DNA of 64,000 nt from Cytospora piceicola (lineage: Eukaryota; Ascomycota; Sordariomycetes; Diaporthales; Cytosporaceae), in assembly GCA_023375675.1 (NCBI GenBank), contig JALQBC010000011.1:372001-436000 (forward strand). Direction: 5' to 3'. The position numbers and the translations under genes are program-made. Of the stretch, positions 1-10,798 are shown piece by piece. Position 1 is the first letter of the stretch, and the number at the start of each line of letters is the position of its first letter. Below the pieces are notes generated by a model. The model was not told the origin of the DNA. It worked only from the letters and a program-made list of their open reading frames with translations, and did not search any database.

Positions 1-508
1 TCGAGTGCCGTCAGACCAGCAAGACCTTGAGAATTCGAAACCGGTTCTTCTCGAAATTCGTTTTTGAATACCGCGTAAGCGGGAGCAATCGGGCTGGAAA
101 GCGCCATTATATCGGTGTTCAGCATCGACTGTCAGGGCAGCCTATTTGTTCGAGGCGTTGTTTCGGGATCCACCTCCACAAAGTGGTGGTTCGACATTGG
201 TTCCACATCAGACCACAATCACTCCATCCAACTAGACGCCCTCGATTGTCAGCAGAGAGTCCAAAAACACATGATATGATGTATTCCGGGCCTAAAGCAC
301 TGGCTTTCATGGGGTCGCCAACCGCGGGGGATTAATGCACATTCGTCCTTATAAAGAAAAGCATATACTTTGCGTCGTGACAAGAGAATATTCATGGCCA
401 ATCACCCAATTATCCGTTGCTCTCGATTCTTGTAAAAGTTGGCAACTGCGACGACAATTCGCCTTAACACAATTGTAAAATTCGACACCTCACTGAACAT
501 AATCGAAG
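1..508. other. intergenic, upstream of protoglobin gene
   Basis: I see no supportable gene here. The open frames are short and resemble no family. The last part is the likely promoter and 5' leader of the protoglobin gene starting at 509; an in-frame stop at 500-502 limits how far that gene can extend upstream without another exon. Confidence 0.5.
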
Positions 509-1491
509 ATGGGACCCTCATTCCATTTGCCTATGCGGCATATCGACCGCAAAGACCTCTACACAAACCTCGAGGCAAGAATTCAGTACCTGCACACATT
601 CCTAGATTTCGGTTCAAGTTAGTCCCCGCTATTATTCCCGGCCCCCTTTGATATCGCACTAACACGGAACACAAGACGACATCGAGGCGCTTGTTTCCGG
701 ATCAAAGTATATCAAGCAGCTGATACCGGCCATCGTCAACATCGTCTATCACAAACTTCTGCAATATGATATCACAGCGCGGGCCTTCGAGACGAGGAGT
801 ACCAGCTACGAGGGTCCAGTCGACCCAAATTTGGGTGAAAACAGCCCGCAGATCCTCCATCGGAAGATGTTCCTTCGAGCATATCTCAACAAGCTCTGTT
901 CTGACCCCAGTACCATGGACTTTTGGTACTATCTGGACAAGGTCGGGTGAGTAAAGAGACTGCATGCATCTCCCTAGCAAAGTGGAACTATATCTGACCT
1001 TGGATGTTTTTAGCATGATGCACGTTGGGCGGGGACGTGAGCACCCACTACACATTGAGTACGTGCACATTGGGGTATGCCTCGCATTCATCCAGGACAC
1101 CATGACGGAAGCCCTGCTCTCGCACCCCCGTATCAAGATGGATCGCAAGATCGCGCTGGTCAAGGCCCTAGGCAAGGTGATATGGATCCAGAACGACCTG
1201 TTCGCGAAGTGGTACGTGCGGGATGGCGACGAGTTCCTCGAGGAGATGGAGCAGCCCGAGGTCGAGCCGGAGGGGTACCTCGACGGCCGGAAAGTCCTGG
1301 AAGAGATCGACGAGGAGAAGCAGGAAGGGGCTTCATCAGATGCCACGCCAAAGAGCCCAACGACCCCCCGGACGTGCCCGTTCTCTGGGATTCCAATACG
1401 CACCAAGGGCGAGGCCAGTCCTCCGGCGAAGGAGAAGAGTCCAGTGGCCAAAGAGGCACCGGCAGGCGAAACTGGGGAGGACGGGTCATGA
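509..1491 (+). CDS. protoglobin-domain protein (globin-coupled-sensor type globin)
   Basis: Three exons, 509-617, 676-946 and 1014-1491, give 285 aa. Both introns have good signals (GTTAGT...ACAAG and GTGAGT...TTTTAG, the first with CTAAC, the second with CTGAC). The first ATG after the in-frame stop at 500 is at 509; a second in-frame ATG at 533 is an alternative. Residues about 10-215 read as a fungal protoglobin: a helix starting IDRKDLYTNLEARIQYLHTF, then SGSKYIKQLIPAIVNIVYHK, then the EYVHIGVCLAFIQD segment whose His145 is the likely proximal haem ligand. Protoglobins bind haem and small gaseous ligands; the fungal members have no settled role. The tail from about residue 216 is Glu/Lys/Pro-rich, probably disordered, and contains Cys248-Pro249-Phe250 in a TCPFSG stretch resembling a haem-regulatory CP motif. 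No output domain follows, so this is not a classic globin-coupled sensor. Family call firm; function inferred. Confidence 0.85.
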
Positions 1492-4360
1492 TTATAGGCT
1501 TCTGGGATAATCTCGGTGGGCGTTTGGTATGAGGATTTTGGGGTATAATTGTATATACATGGTCAAGGTTACAGACACGCTAGTGAGGCGACACTCCAAT
1601 GATGAAAGACTTTGGAACCTATTTAAATACTTTAGTATTGGGATAATTATGGGAAGGTGATTGAACGGGTACCTTGGGTCATGTGGTATTCTCAGTATTT
1701 CCCATCCGCAAGTCTGTCGCAAGAGTTCCTGTCTGAATACATGCCATATGTAGGCTGTATGTAGGCAAGGAAGGACAGACCACACTGTGACTTTTCAGGA
1801 CCGGGTGGACTGCATATTGTCTCATCAAACCCGCTATTACAGGATTGAATCACTACTTAAGTATAGTCTCATGCTTATCCTACTCGGCCGTGTATCGGAA
1901 AGGACCAGACGACTGCGTTTAAGCAATGTCACGGCTCAACCGAAACTACCCTGCTTCCAGCGGGGCGGTGAGCAACAGGAAGATATAGGAATAGAAAGTC
2001 TGTCCTTTTGGAGTAATCTCCCCGGTGCCACTTGTTGGGTCATACAGCCAGATACGAGAAGATGTAGGAGGGATCTGCACACATCACTACCTGTTACTGG
2101 TTACTGGCGGGGGCAGAAGAGCCGCTATGTGCAAGGTGACCAGCTGAGTGGACGTTGTAATGGGGAACGAGGAAGCTAGGTACCAAACCATGGGGGATGT
2201 CTCAATTTCATTGGTTTCCTGATCATCTGGATATCGACTCTGGGTCGGGAAGGGGGTCGGAGAGATTCGGCCTTTGGGGCCCCGGAGAACTTCTCCATTC
2301 CCGATGGGTTTCCTGCTATCAATCTGTGAATGATTAAGACTGGTGACGACTAAGAGTTCAAGCAGCCACTGATACGCGGGAGACTTCGGGATGGAGTATG
2401 ATGAGAAACAATGAGGACTTTCCCAACCGGGCGTCCGGGCAGTCGGAAGGCCAAGCACTACATTAGGCTTGATGGCGGATTACATGTTCTCATTAGGAAC
2501 GTTGACTTCGCAGTCACTGCCTCTCAACTCTAGATTGCGGCCAGTACAGTCAGAGCCCAAGACAGGCCCTGATGGTAAGTAACAGGTACCAACCTGTCAC
2601 CAAGTTGGACCATGGGATTTTACCCAGAGCCCATCCGAGAATTAACAAAGAGGAGGCCGTTGATGTGAGCATCCTATGGACTCACAGTAGTCGGGTATCG
2701 ACATCCAAGTCCAACTCAGGTGAATATTTTTGTGGTGACGCCAGCTGTCCACCCTAAAGGATACTTGAGCTGGCCCCAATGGTCAGTACAGAGAACACGA
2801 TGGCGCCACTGAAGCAGTCAATGCTGACGGCCTTTTATACAGACCGAGATGGATAATACCCGTTATCTATATGTACCGGTAATTAGGGAGTGAGACTCCG
2901 TTGCAAGGACACTTGATGTCCCGGTTGTCCGTAATCCTTTGGACCATCCAATTAAAGGCCCATGATAGAAAGCCGCGTTATCGAACGAAGCCACCAAGAG
3001 ATACCACTACATGTTCAAACGTTGGTCTCGGGGAGCTGGTGTACTGTCCATCAGTATGATCGACAACGCGGCCAGAATCGGCCTATGTAGTAGGGACCCA
3101 AAAGTACCCATGCAGCCTTGGCCTGAAGGGTCCGGGACAAGGTCCTTGAATCCTCCCAGAGATCCCCTTACTGATGCAGTAATTGTTCAATGGAGCTGGA
3201 AGATCAGTCGTAATCGAATTTTGTTCTTGATCCACCATGGCAGAGCAGAGTCCATCAACAATGTTGACGTCGTGGCAGTGTTCACGGGTACCAGCGACCC
3301 TAACCCTATACACTTCAAGATTTGCTGAAGAAACCCACGGCTTCTTTTACCTTTTTTGGCTTTTCGTTTGTTTACTTAGATTCAGTCTTACATAGCGATT
3401 CCAATACAAAGTCAATAATATCAAGTTATTGATTTAGACATACCAAGAGAAGTTCATATTACAAAAGCGGTAAATATACAGTACATGGTTACCAATTCAA
3501 GGTCACTAATACAAATTCGAAGGAAATACCTGTCTGGATGTATTGGTTGCATTGAGATCGATTGTTACTACTGTAAGCGGGAACCTGCATTGTCATCTTG
3601 ATATCCATGTGCATGAGAGCTGCAGGGTCAAAGATAACACCAGATATGGGGGTTGGGTACGCAACGCAAGCGAGAACATCAACCGACGGAAGGCGAGATT
3701 TGATCTGGAGTATGATGTACCGTGTATCCAGCGTCGATATCGTACCGAGGTGTGTGGCGTGTCAACTGGTGTAAGGCTGATAATTTGTTGCATCGTGTAA
3801 AGGCAATGCAAACACCTGAGTCGAAAGTAGACGTAAAGTCGTCGGGGATGAAAGCGATAACAGATAACGATGCTGGGGATCGCTTGAGGAGACCGACGGC
3901 GAAAATTGCTAGATTAATGGCCAGGTTACGTTGCTGTGACTAAAACTTTCTCGGTTCCCCACCACCGGTATCAATTCTCCAGCATGTATGCGGAGCCAAG
4001 GCTCTGTTATCTGGGGTCGGTTAGTCACGGTCGTCAGAAGTCAAGTCATGGTCCCGAGTCAGACTCTACAAATGGGAATCTCACCATGGTTTAAACATTC
4101 ACACTCCTCCCCCGACCAGACAAAGGTCAAGGTCACCGAGGTCTTTCAAATACTCGTGGCTTCAACGCTATTTATCGTCTCAGTTCCCATTTACTCTGGA
4201 CTTGACTGATCCTTAGAGTACTTCATCGCCCCTCCTTCCATCAGACCACACATACATACGACAGGGAACGCCGGCTGGTCCAACAATCCCTCTGTCGGAA
4301 GGACATCGATATTGCCAGTGCCATTGAATACTGAGGCCGACACTGGGCACAGCTTGAAAA
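1492..4360. other. gene-free stretch
   Basis: About 2.9 kb with no gene I can support. Open frames are short, lack ATG starts or family resemblance, and are interrupted on both strands. About 3340-3560 is conspicuously AT-rich. The final few hundred bases are presumably the promoter and leader of the permease gene starting at 4361. Confidence 0.45.
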
Positions 4361-6070
4361 ATGAAGCGGGAAGACCAATTGTCAGAGAAATGGGCGGATG
4401 GGAAAGATGAGGAGGTGGGCGAGGTGAGGATCCTCGACGATGGCACACGCAACCTCATTGGCGCCCAGGACCAGCTTGAGCGGGGTCTCAAGAGTCGACA
4501 CATTCAGTTCTTGGCTCTTGGTGGAGCGTGAGTTCTTATCCCTGCATCCCCTCGATAATAACCTTGGAATTGTACTGACAGCTGGGATAGCATTGGCACG
4601 GGTCTCTTTATTGGTTCAGGTTCCATCCTCGAGCTGGGTGGCCCACTCGCCCTGCTGCTTGGTTACCTGGTCATGATGGTGTTCGTATGGAATATCATGA
4701 ACATCCTCGCCGAGATTTCCGTCTACCTTCCCCTAAAGGGCGCCACCATTCCCTATTTCGTCGAGCGCTTCGTCGAGCCGAGCATCGCTTTCGCAGCCGG
4801 GTGGAACTACTGGTATGCGTATGCGATCCTTTTCGCCGCCGAGGCCTCGGCAGGACCGCTCATCCTGGACTACTGGAACACGCCAGTCCCCTCAGCAGCG
4901 TGGATTGCCATCATCCTCGCTGTCAACCTGCTGCTGAACATCTTCGCCGTCAAGATCTTCGGCGAGGCAGAGTTCTGGTTCGCCAGCATCAAGCTCATCA
5001 CCATCATCGGCCTGATCATCACCGCCCTGTGCATCATGTGCGGAGGCGGCCCCGACGGCAAGGCCATCGGCTTCTGGTACTGGCAGGAACACGGCCCGAT
5101 CAAGGAGTACCTAGTCTCGGGTACCACAGGCCGCTTCCTCGCGTTCTGGGCTGCATTCGTCAAGGCAGGATTCGCCTTCATCACCTCGCCCGAGCTCATC
5201 GCCCTCGCTGCAGGCGAGACTGTCGCGCCGAGGCGCAACATCCCCAAGGCCGCGGGGCGTTTCATCTGGCGTCTGGCCATCTTCTACGGCCTCGGAGCCT
5301 TCATGATCGGATCCATCTGCCCATCGACGGACCCTCGCCTCCTGTCAGGCACGTCGAACGCCAGCGCCAGTCCCTGGGTCATCGGCATCACCCTCAGGGG
5401 CATCCCGGTCCTCAGCCACCTCATCAACGCGGCGATCCTGACCTCTGCCTGGTCTGCCGGAAACGCCTTCCTCTACTCCGGATCCAGAATCCTGTACGCC
5501 ATGGCCCTGAACGGCCAGGCCCCGGCCATCTTCGGCAGGACCGGAAACCTCAAGAGCCCGTACATGGCCATCTTGGCGACCTGGGCAGTGGGTCTGCTGG
5601 CGTTCCTGAGCGTGAGCCAGAGCAGTTCGGTGGTGTTCAACTGGTTTGTCAACATCTCCACCATCTCCGGCCTCATCGCCTGGATCATCTGCTGCGTGAC
5701 CTACCTGCGCTTCAGGAAGGCCATGGAGTTCCGGGGCCTGCTGCACACGCTCCCCTACAAGACCAACCTGCAGCCCTACGGGACGTACTTTGTCATGTTG
5801 GTGCTGGTCGTCCTGACGCTGACCAACGGGTTCGCCGTCTTCTTCCCCGACAACTGGGACGTCGGCGACTTCGTGGCGGCGTACATCACCCTGCCCATCT
5901 TCATGGTGCTGTACGTGGGACACAAGCTGTGGTTCCGGACGCCATGGGCCAGGAAGACGATGGACATTGATGTCATCACCGGCGTCCGGGAGATGGACGC
6001 GCTCGAGGCTGAGGACAGGCCGCCTGTGCCCAAGAACTGGGTCGAGAAGGTCTGGTACTGGGTGGCATAG
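4361..6070 (+). CDS. amino-acid permease, APC superfamily (fungal YAT family)
   Basis: Two exons, 4361-4527 and 4591-6070, with a 63-base intron (GTGAGT...CTGACAGCTGGGATAG), give 548 aa. The start is the ATG in AAAAATGAAG; the short hydrophilic N-terminus precedes the first membrane helix. The intron falls inside the signature that opens TM1, GGAIGTGLFIGSGS once spliced. About twelve hydrophobic segments follow. Family motifs include AGWNYWYAYAILFAAE, GEAEFWFASIKLI, AFITSPELIALAAGE-TVAPRRNIPKA and SAGNAFLYSGSRILYAMAL. These proteins are proton-coupled plasma-membrane importers of amino acids or related amines; the substrate cannot be read from sequence. Length is normal for the family (about 500-600 aa). 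The gene is isolated, with more than 1.8 kb of gene-poor DNA on each side. Its codon use is strongly GC-ending, unlike the flanks. Confidence 0.93.
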
Positions 6071-7726
6071 TGCACCCAGCTGTCTTTTGTTGACTATGCC
6101 TTCAGCGAGAAGCAAGTTTCATTTTTCATAATTAGAAGGCGGTGAGAGACGCTCGACGTCTGTGATGTATATATATATATGACCGCAATGCAAGATACCT
6201 CATGACACACCCAGCACGACGCCCTCACTTGCGACATGTGATTGTTCCCACCATAATCCTGACTCCACTTAGATCTTTCTTTAATAAATCAGCCTGTCAC
6301 AACAGAACGAGTCGTGCGGTATGTGCCCCACCGAATATGCTCTGCCGATCGGGATCCACCTCCAATGTCCAGAGCCACAATTTAGCCGCCCTACGTCTTC
6401 CACGTGCGTGCTAGACTCATCTTATATCTCCACAAATTGCAATTACAAGCATCTTGCTTGAAGACAGGTCAGCACGCTGCCATGGTCTACACTACACCGG
6501 AAGACGATACAAAGATGAGTAGCGCCGGCGTGAAACGGATATCAACATTTGCACTCACTGACTACCTAAGTAGGATGTGGGTGAGATTTTAGGGTTCGGA
6601 GCTCTCTCGTAACTATTCTCCTGCCACATGTGCAGTGACATTTTAATGTCTTTTGAAACGCTCGAAGTCATCTAGACCGTCTAGGTACAGGTGTAACCGC
6701 TTCTCCAGCAGCTGTACCTGATATCGGTCAGCCTTGCACAATTCTTACGTCTCCTGTCATCGCAGTCTCGGTATGCTCAAAATTGGGTATTTACTATCAG
6801 ATGTTAGGGGAGTATTGATTGCTCAGCGATTTTCTTTCAAGTGCTTCATTTGATGCATTAGGGCTTGTACCAGGCATGTACGAAGTGCAACTTTAGTAAC
6901 AGCCCAACGGGTCTCATAAAAATTATTGATGCTTAGGTACGCGTCTCCATATTCTGCCTCTAATTATCTCGGTATCATGTGGGAATATATTTTCTCATCG
7001 TGGAAGGTCAATTCGGAAAACGTCCCATCACCGAGGTCAGACTCCTTGATTATATGATTATTGTCTTTTCCATACCAGCTGATATCACGCCGTTGCAACG
7101 CCTACATATATAGAGGCTATATAGTTTCGTGAATGGTCATGTAGGCGAAGAAAGCAGACAATTCACCAGAAGGAGTGGGTCAATGGCGCGTTCCCTGGAG
7201 TTCTCGGAAACGGAAGGGACGTTGAGGAGGTCAGCGTGATGGCACACCTGCCCTAAGAATATCAAATACGCTGCAGAAATCAGTAGGAACATAAGTCATT
7301 CTACCAGCATAAGTAAATGACCTTCGCTAAATTATCACTCGCAATACGGCGCTCAAACCAACTGCATCTCAAGTTCATTAGGAAGACTGCCATTGTCTCT
7401 ACGAGAGTTCGACCACACTACAGACCTCAACGGTGTTTCTGACGTTATTGACACTGGCCCAGATACCACCGTCGCCGAGTACTCTCAATCAGGTACAAGG
7501 TCAAAAACGGTGCGTCGAAACGCATCAGACAGCTCAATCAAGAGTACCTACCTAAGTAGGTACCTAGGTATTGAAAGGTAAGCTCCACTCCAACTACCAC
7601 AATCACGACAGGAGGCAGGTCTGAAGACTACTTCCTAGTACTTCTCCGCTGAAGACTTCACCAATCACACTACATAGAAGTGAAGAGAAATATAAACTTA
7701 CTTGATTGATGCAGTCTTTGATTTAG
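6071..7726. other. gene-free stretch with (AT)n tract
   Basis: No supportable gene. An (AT)n run at about 6168-6181 lies 100 bases past the permease stop. A frame open from 7321 to 7581 has no ATG and could be an early exon of the downstream orphan gene, but its reading phase does not join cleanly to it. A palindromic run of TACCTA/TAGGTA units lies at 7545-7570. Confidence 0.4.
7545..7570. repeat. TACCTAGGTA-type palindromic repeat
   Basis: Interlaced copies of TACCTA and TAGGTA form a self-complementary tract. The same unit recurs around 28.8-29.7 kb and at 49.75 kb, always in gene-free DNA. Confidence 0.6.
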
Positions 7727-7962
7727 GAAGCTTCTAGCCAGACTTGGGCAACAGTGGGTTCGGCCGACGTGGAATTGCAACCCACTACTAAACAAGAAAC
7801 AGCTGTGGCAAGTGGTAAGTGGAAGAATCAGACCATCACCACAGAACAAGTCCGTGAATTCGATTACTAAAATTAGGCAAGAGCCATCGACCAAGAAATC
7901 AAAGAAGCCCTCGACGAGTCCTAAACCCAACAAACGACCTTGGATTCACCGCCGACGACAAC
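7727..7962 (+). other. possible 5' exon and intron of the downstream orphan gene
   Basis: An excellent short intron is visible at 7815-7876 (GTAAGT at the 5' end, TTACTAAAATTAG at the 3' end). Splicing it keeps a frame open from 7727, after an acceptor TTTAG ending at 7726, into the long frame at 7963. The joined frame would encode a stretch starting EASSQTWATVGSADVELQ. I could not find an ATG-containing first exon in phase with it, so the true start of the protein remains unresolved. An alternative frame across the same splice ends at a stop at 7920-7922. Confidence 0.35.
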
Positions 7963-9792
7963 ATGGTCACCCATGAGATCCTCGACAGCAAGTTCTGTGC
8001 AAACCGCACAGGTCTGAGGACATGGCGCGAGCTCCGATTCATCGGCCAGGCTATGTGGAGCCGGGAGGAGGAGGACAAGCTGAGACGCGAGTGTCTTGGT
8101 CTCCTTGACTACGCGACCCCGTGGACTCCTCCTTCGATCAGCAACGCGACTCTTTGGGCAGCAGCGTTCGACAGATACGGCGTGCCTCTCAGCGACCTCT
8201 TCACCTACGGTCTCAAGCTCCACCCCAGCAGCACTCGTGGTTTTCGAGCCAAGTACATCACCTCGATGTGCTGCCAGTCCCTGATCGTGATCATGGTACA
8301 CCCCATCTTCCAGGCCAAGATAGATCTTGTTCGCTACGTCCTACAGCGCATCATTTGCCTGCGAATGGGAATTCACCAGCCACCCGTCGGGCCTGCGGCA
8401 GGTATCGACGACACCGCCAACTCCACCATCGACGCAACTGCAGAGATTCTCTACAATGAAGATCCATGGGTTGGCCAGACCGAAGCTTACCACGGCGCTC
8501 TATGGCTGTACATACAAGAGTTTGGCATACAAACTCATCCCGAGATCGTCAACCTTGTCGAGGCTATCACGGCGGCCTTCAAGAACGTCAACAAGAACAA
8601 CATCCCGAGTGACAACACTCCCCACTGCCGCAATCTCTTCTTCCTCCAGCTCTGGGACCTTCAGTTTCTCGTGCAGGTCCTGGACAACATCGCCCGCCCT
8701 CGAGGATACCTCCCCACGGAGCAGTACCACAGACAGTGGCTGAGGGTAACGAGGAGGGTACGCCCATACATCGAGTCGAAGATCGACAACTTGGTCGAGG
8801 ATTGGTTCCTGCTCGACGAGCGAAACCACCGTGTCCGGCAGAAGCTGATCGCCAGGAGGTCTGGCCGCCCCATCTATGACATCGGCGAAGAGGACTTCAG
8901 GCCTCTGTATGCCAAGTCCGGGCTCATCACCGTGGGGATGCGGTCGATCCTGTGTGGGGACTACCTCGAGCCACTCTGTGCTCCCGAGCGGGTGGATGCC
9001 ATGAACATCGAGATGCAGGATGATGTCCCGGTCAATGTGCAAGACCAAATCGCTGTCAACGAGATGACAGAGAATTCCATGGGCATCGAAATGCAGGATG
9101 ATGTCCCGGTCAATGTGCAAGACCAAATCGCTGCCAACGAGGCAATTGAGGATGCCATGGACATCGAAATGCAGGACAATGGCCCAGTCGAGGTGCAAGA
9201 CGAGATCGTTGTCGTCATAGCCAACAGGATGCACAAGGACGACACAGTCAGCGAGATGAAAGAGGGTGCCACAGTCAACAAGATGCAGGAAGATGCCACA
9301 GTCCACGATTTGCAAAAGGATGTCACAGTCAGTGAGAAACAAGGGACTGAGATTCAAAGCACTCATAACGACATTGATTCGCAACAGACTGAGGACGACT
9401 TGGAGATGCAAGGAACTTACAACAATATCGCTACGCAAGGCCTCGACGATGGCACAGATGTGGAAAGCACCGAAGACAATGCTGTTATTCACCCCAACAA
9501 TTTCCCGGACTTGGATGATTCCGACGAGTACGAACCATCTAACAGCGGAGATGACGACGACGACGATGACTACGAGACCGTTCGGACTCGACGAACTCGC
9601 CGTCGTCGACGAAGCGTCAGCTCCAGCGGCAGCATCGCATCCTTCCACTCTATTTCTAGTTCCAAGGCCGATGAGTGGGAGCCGGTCGATGACGAGGCAC
9701 CTAGACCACTGAATGAGCACATTGCACGCCGAGGCCTGCCCGAGCAGGCTCGCAACAAGCCTGCGTTCCGAAGGCGTCTGGGTTGGGACTAG
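7963..9792 (+). CDS. orphan acidic repeat protein, function unknown
   Basis: A single open frame of 609 aa from the ATG at 7963; the protein may start earlier (see 7727-7962). I do not recognise a family. Residues 1-345 look globular, with an all-helical feel and many Trp/Tyr/Leu positions. Residues about 347-425 are three 26-aa repeats encoded by 78-base units starting at 9001, 9079 and 9157, each containing IEMQD and V(N/E)VQD. The first two are nearly identical in DNA. Residues 423-458 are four 9-aa repeats (27-base units from 9229). Then comes an acidic segment with a run of seven Asp at about 530-536, followed directly by an Arg-rich RTRRTRRRRR patch, a possible nuclear localisation signal, and a Ser-rich segment. 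Gene-poor surroundings and recent repeat expansion suggest a fast-evolving accessory gene. Confidence 0.6.
   Translation: MVTHEILDSKFCANRTGLRTWRELRFIGQAMWSREEEDKLRRECLGLLDYATPWTPPSISNATLWAAAFDRYGVPLSDLFTYGLKLHPSSTRGFRAKYITSMCCQSLIVIMVHPIFQAKIDLVRYVLQRIICLRMGIHQPPVGPAAGIDDTANSTIDATAEILYNEDPWVGQTEAYHGALWLYIQEFGIQTHPEIVNLVEAITAAFKNVNKNNIPSDNTPHCRNLFFLQLWDLQFLVQVLDNIARPRGYLPTEQYHRQWLRVTRRVRPYIESKIDNLVEDWFLLDERNHRVRQKLIARRSGRPIYDIGEEDFRPLYAKSGLITVGMRSILCGDYLEPLCAPERVDAMNIEMQDDVPVNVQDQIAVNEMTENSMGIEMQDDVPVNVQDQIAANEAIEDAMDIEMQDNGPVEVQDEIVVVIANRMHKDDTVSEMKEGATVNKMQEDATVHDLQKDVTVSEKQGTEIQSTHNDIDSQQTEDDLEMQGTYNNIATQGLDDGTDVESTEDNAVIHPNNFPDLDDSDEYEPSNSGDDDDDDDYETVRTRRTRRRRRSVSSSGSIASFHSISSSKADEWEPVDDEAPRPLNEHIARRGLPEQARNKPAFRRRLGWD
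9001..9234 (+). repeat. three tandem 78-base coding repeats
   Basis: Units start at 9001, 9079 and 9157. Units 1 and 2 differ at only a few bases over their first two thirds; unit 3 is more diverged. The period is a multiple of three, so the repeats keep the reading frame of the surrounding gene and each encode 26 residues. Confidence 0.85.
9229..9336 (+). repeat. four tandem 27-base coding repeats
   Basis: Units start at 9229, 9256, 9283 and 9310. Each encodes nine residues following the pattern (M/L)-x-x-(D/G)-x-T-V-x-x. This is a second, shorter repeat family directly after the 78-base family in the same gene. Confidence 0.75.
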
Positions 9793-10798
9793 AACGAGGA
9801 CGCCAGTCAGTGGGACCTAACTGGGAATGATACAGGAGCGCATATGGCATGGTTGCGGAACTAGACAAGAAGAGACCACTTGAGGTGGCCAAAGTTAGAG
9901 GGAGGTGCTCCAGCAAGGAGGCTCCTCAATAAGGTGATACATACCAATAATTCGGGAGCACCAGCCCAGGGGAAGGGACGCTACGAGATGAGCAAGTACA
10001 CCCGTGGGCAAGTTGAAGGTGCATCAATATCCAGAAATCATGAAATCATTGCAGTTTTGGGGGAATTTGCCCAGGTTTATGGCCAGCACGGGTTGTATCG
10101 ATAACTGAAGGTTGATCTGAGGGAGCCAGAGATCAGCATCTGCAGGATCTCACACACAAGGCTTGGACTTGAGGCCAAAGCTTCCCATCTCTGATTATCT
10201 CACAAAGCTTGAGGGTTGAGGATGGTATGAATTTATGAAAACTTTGAGATTTCAAAAACTTGCCTGAGCAATAGCTTCCCAATATTCCCAGGTTTTTGGC
10301 TCTGGGTAATGTTGTGTGATATGGGTATAATAACTAAATCAGCATCGCAGCTTTCTCCGGTTACTTGACCCTTCCAGCCTTCAATATACTTCACACTTTT
10401 GTGTACCAGGGAGCTTTGCACAAGCGAGCCTCGAAGCTGCGCAAACATTCACAGCTCTTTTGCTGACCAGTCGTCCTGGCCACCTAGAACGCAAGACGCT
10501 ACAGGCAGCGATTCCAGCAGTATAGGAGCTACAGCTACCTCCTCGCTCTGGTACCCTCCCCCCTACCGCCCCAGTATTCGACAAGTAACACATCAAAGAG
10601 CCCGAGATGGGATGAATGGATTTGGCAGTCCACTGACCTACCTAGTTACCAGTTACCAGAAGTTTGTTTTCAGAGCGGCCCCGCGCCACACCAGCTGGTT
10701 TCAGTACCTACCTGCTATAACACCTACACTGGCGATTCCCCAGCCAACGTGATCGACCACCAACACGGTAAACAACCACGACACCTTCGACCGCGAGA
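9793..10798. other. intergenic, promoter of the zinc-knuckle gene
   Basis: No supportable gene. Short frames on both strands have no family resemblance. The last few hundred bases should hold the promoter and leader of the gene starting at 10799. Confidence 0.45.

Noticed and set aside
27..335. 102-codon frame at the window start
   Set aside because: No ATG at its start, no family resemblance and mixed composition; not enough to call a gene.
4687..5970. 427-codon frame +1 to the amino-acid permease
   Set aside because: Shadow of GC-rich codons; composition is Arg/His/Pro-rich with no motif, while the overlapping frame is a clear permease.
9001..9336. CRISPR-like repeat array
   Set aside because: The repeats are contiguous, in frame and encode periodic protein sequence; there are no spacers.
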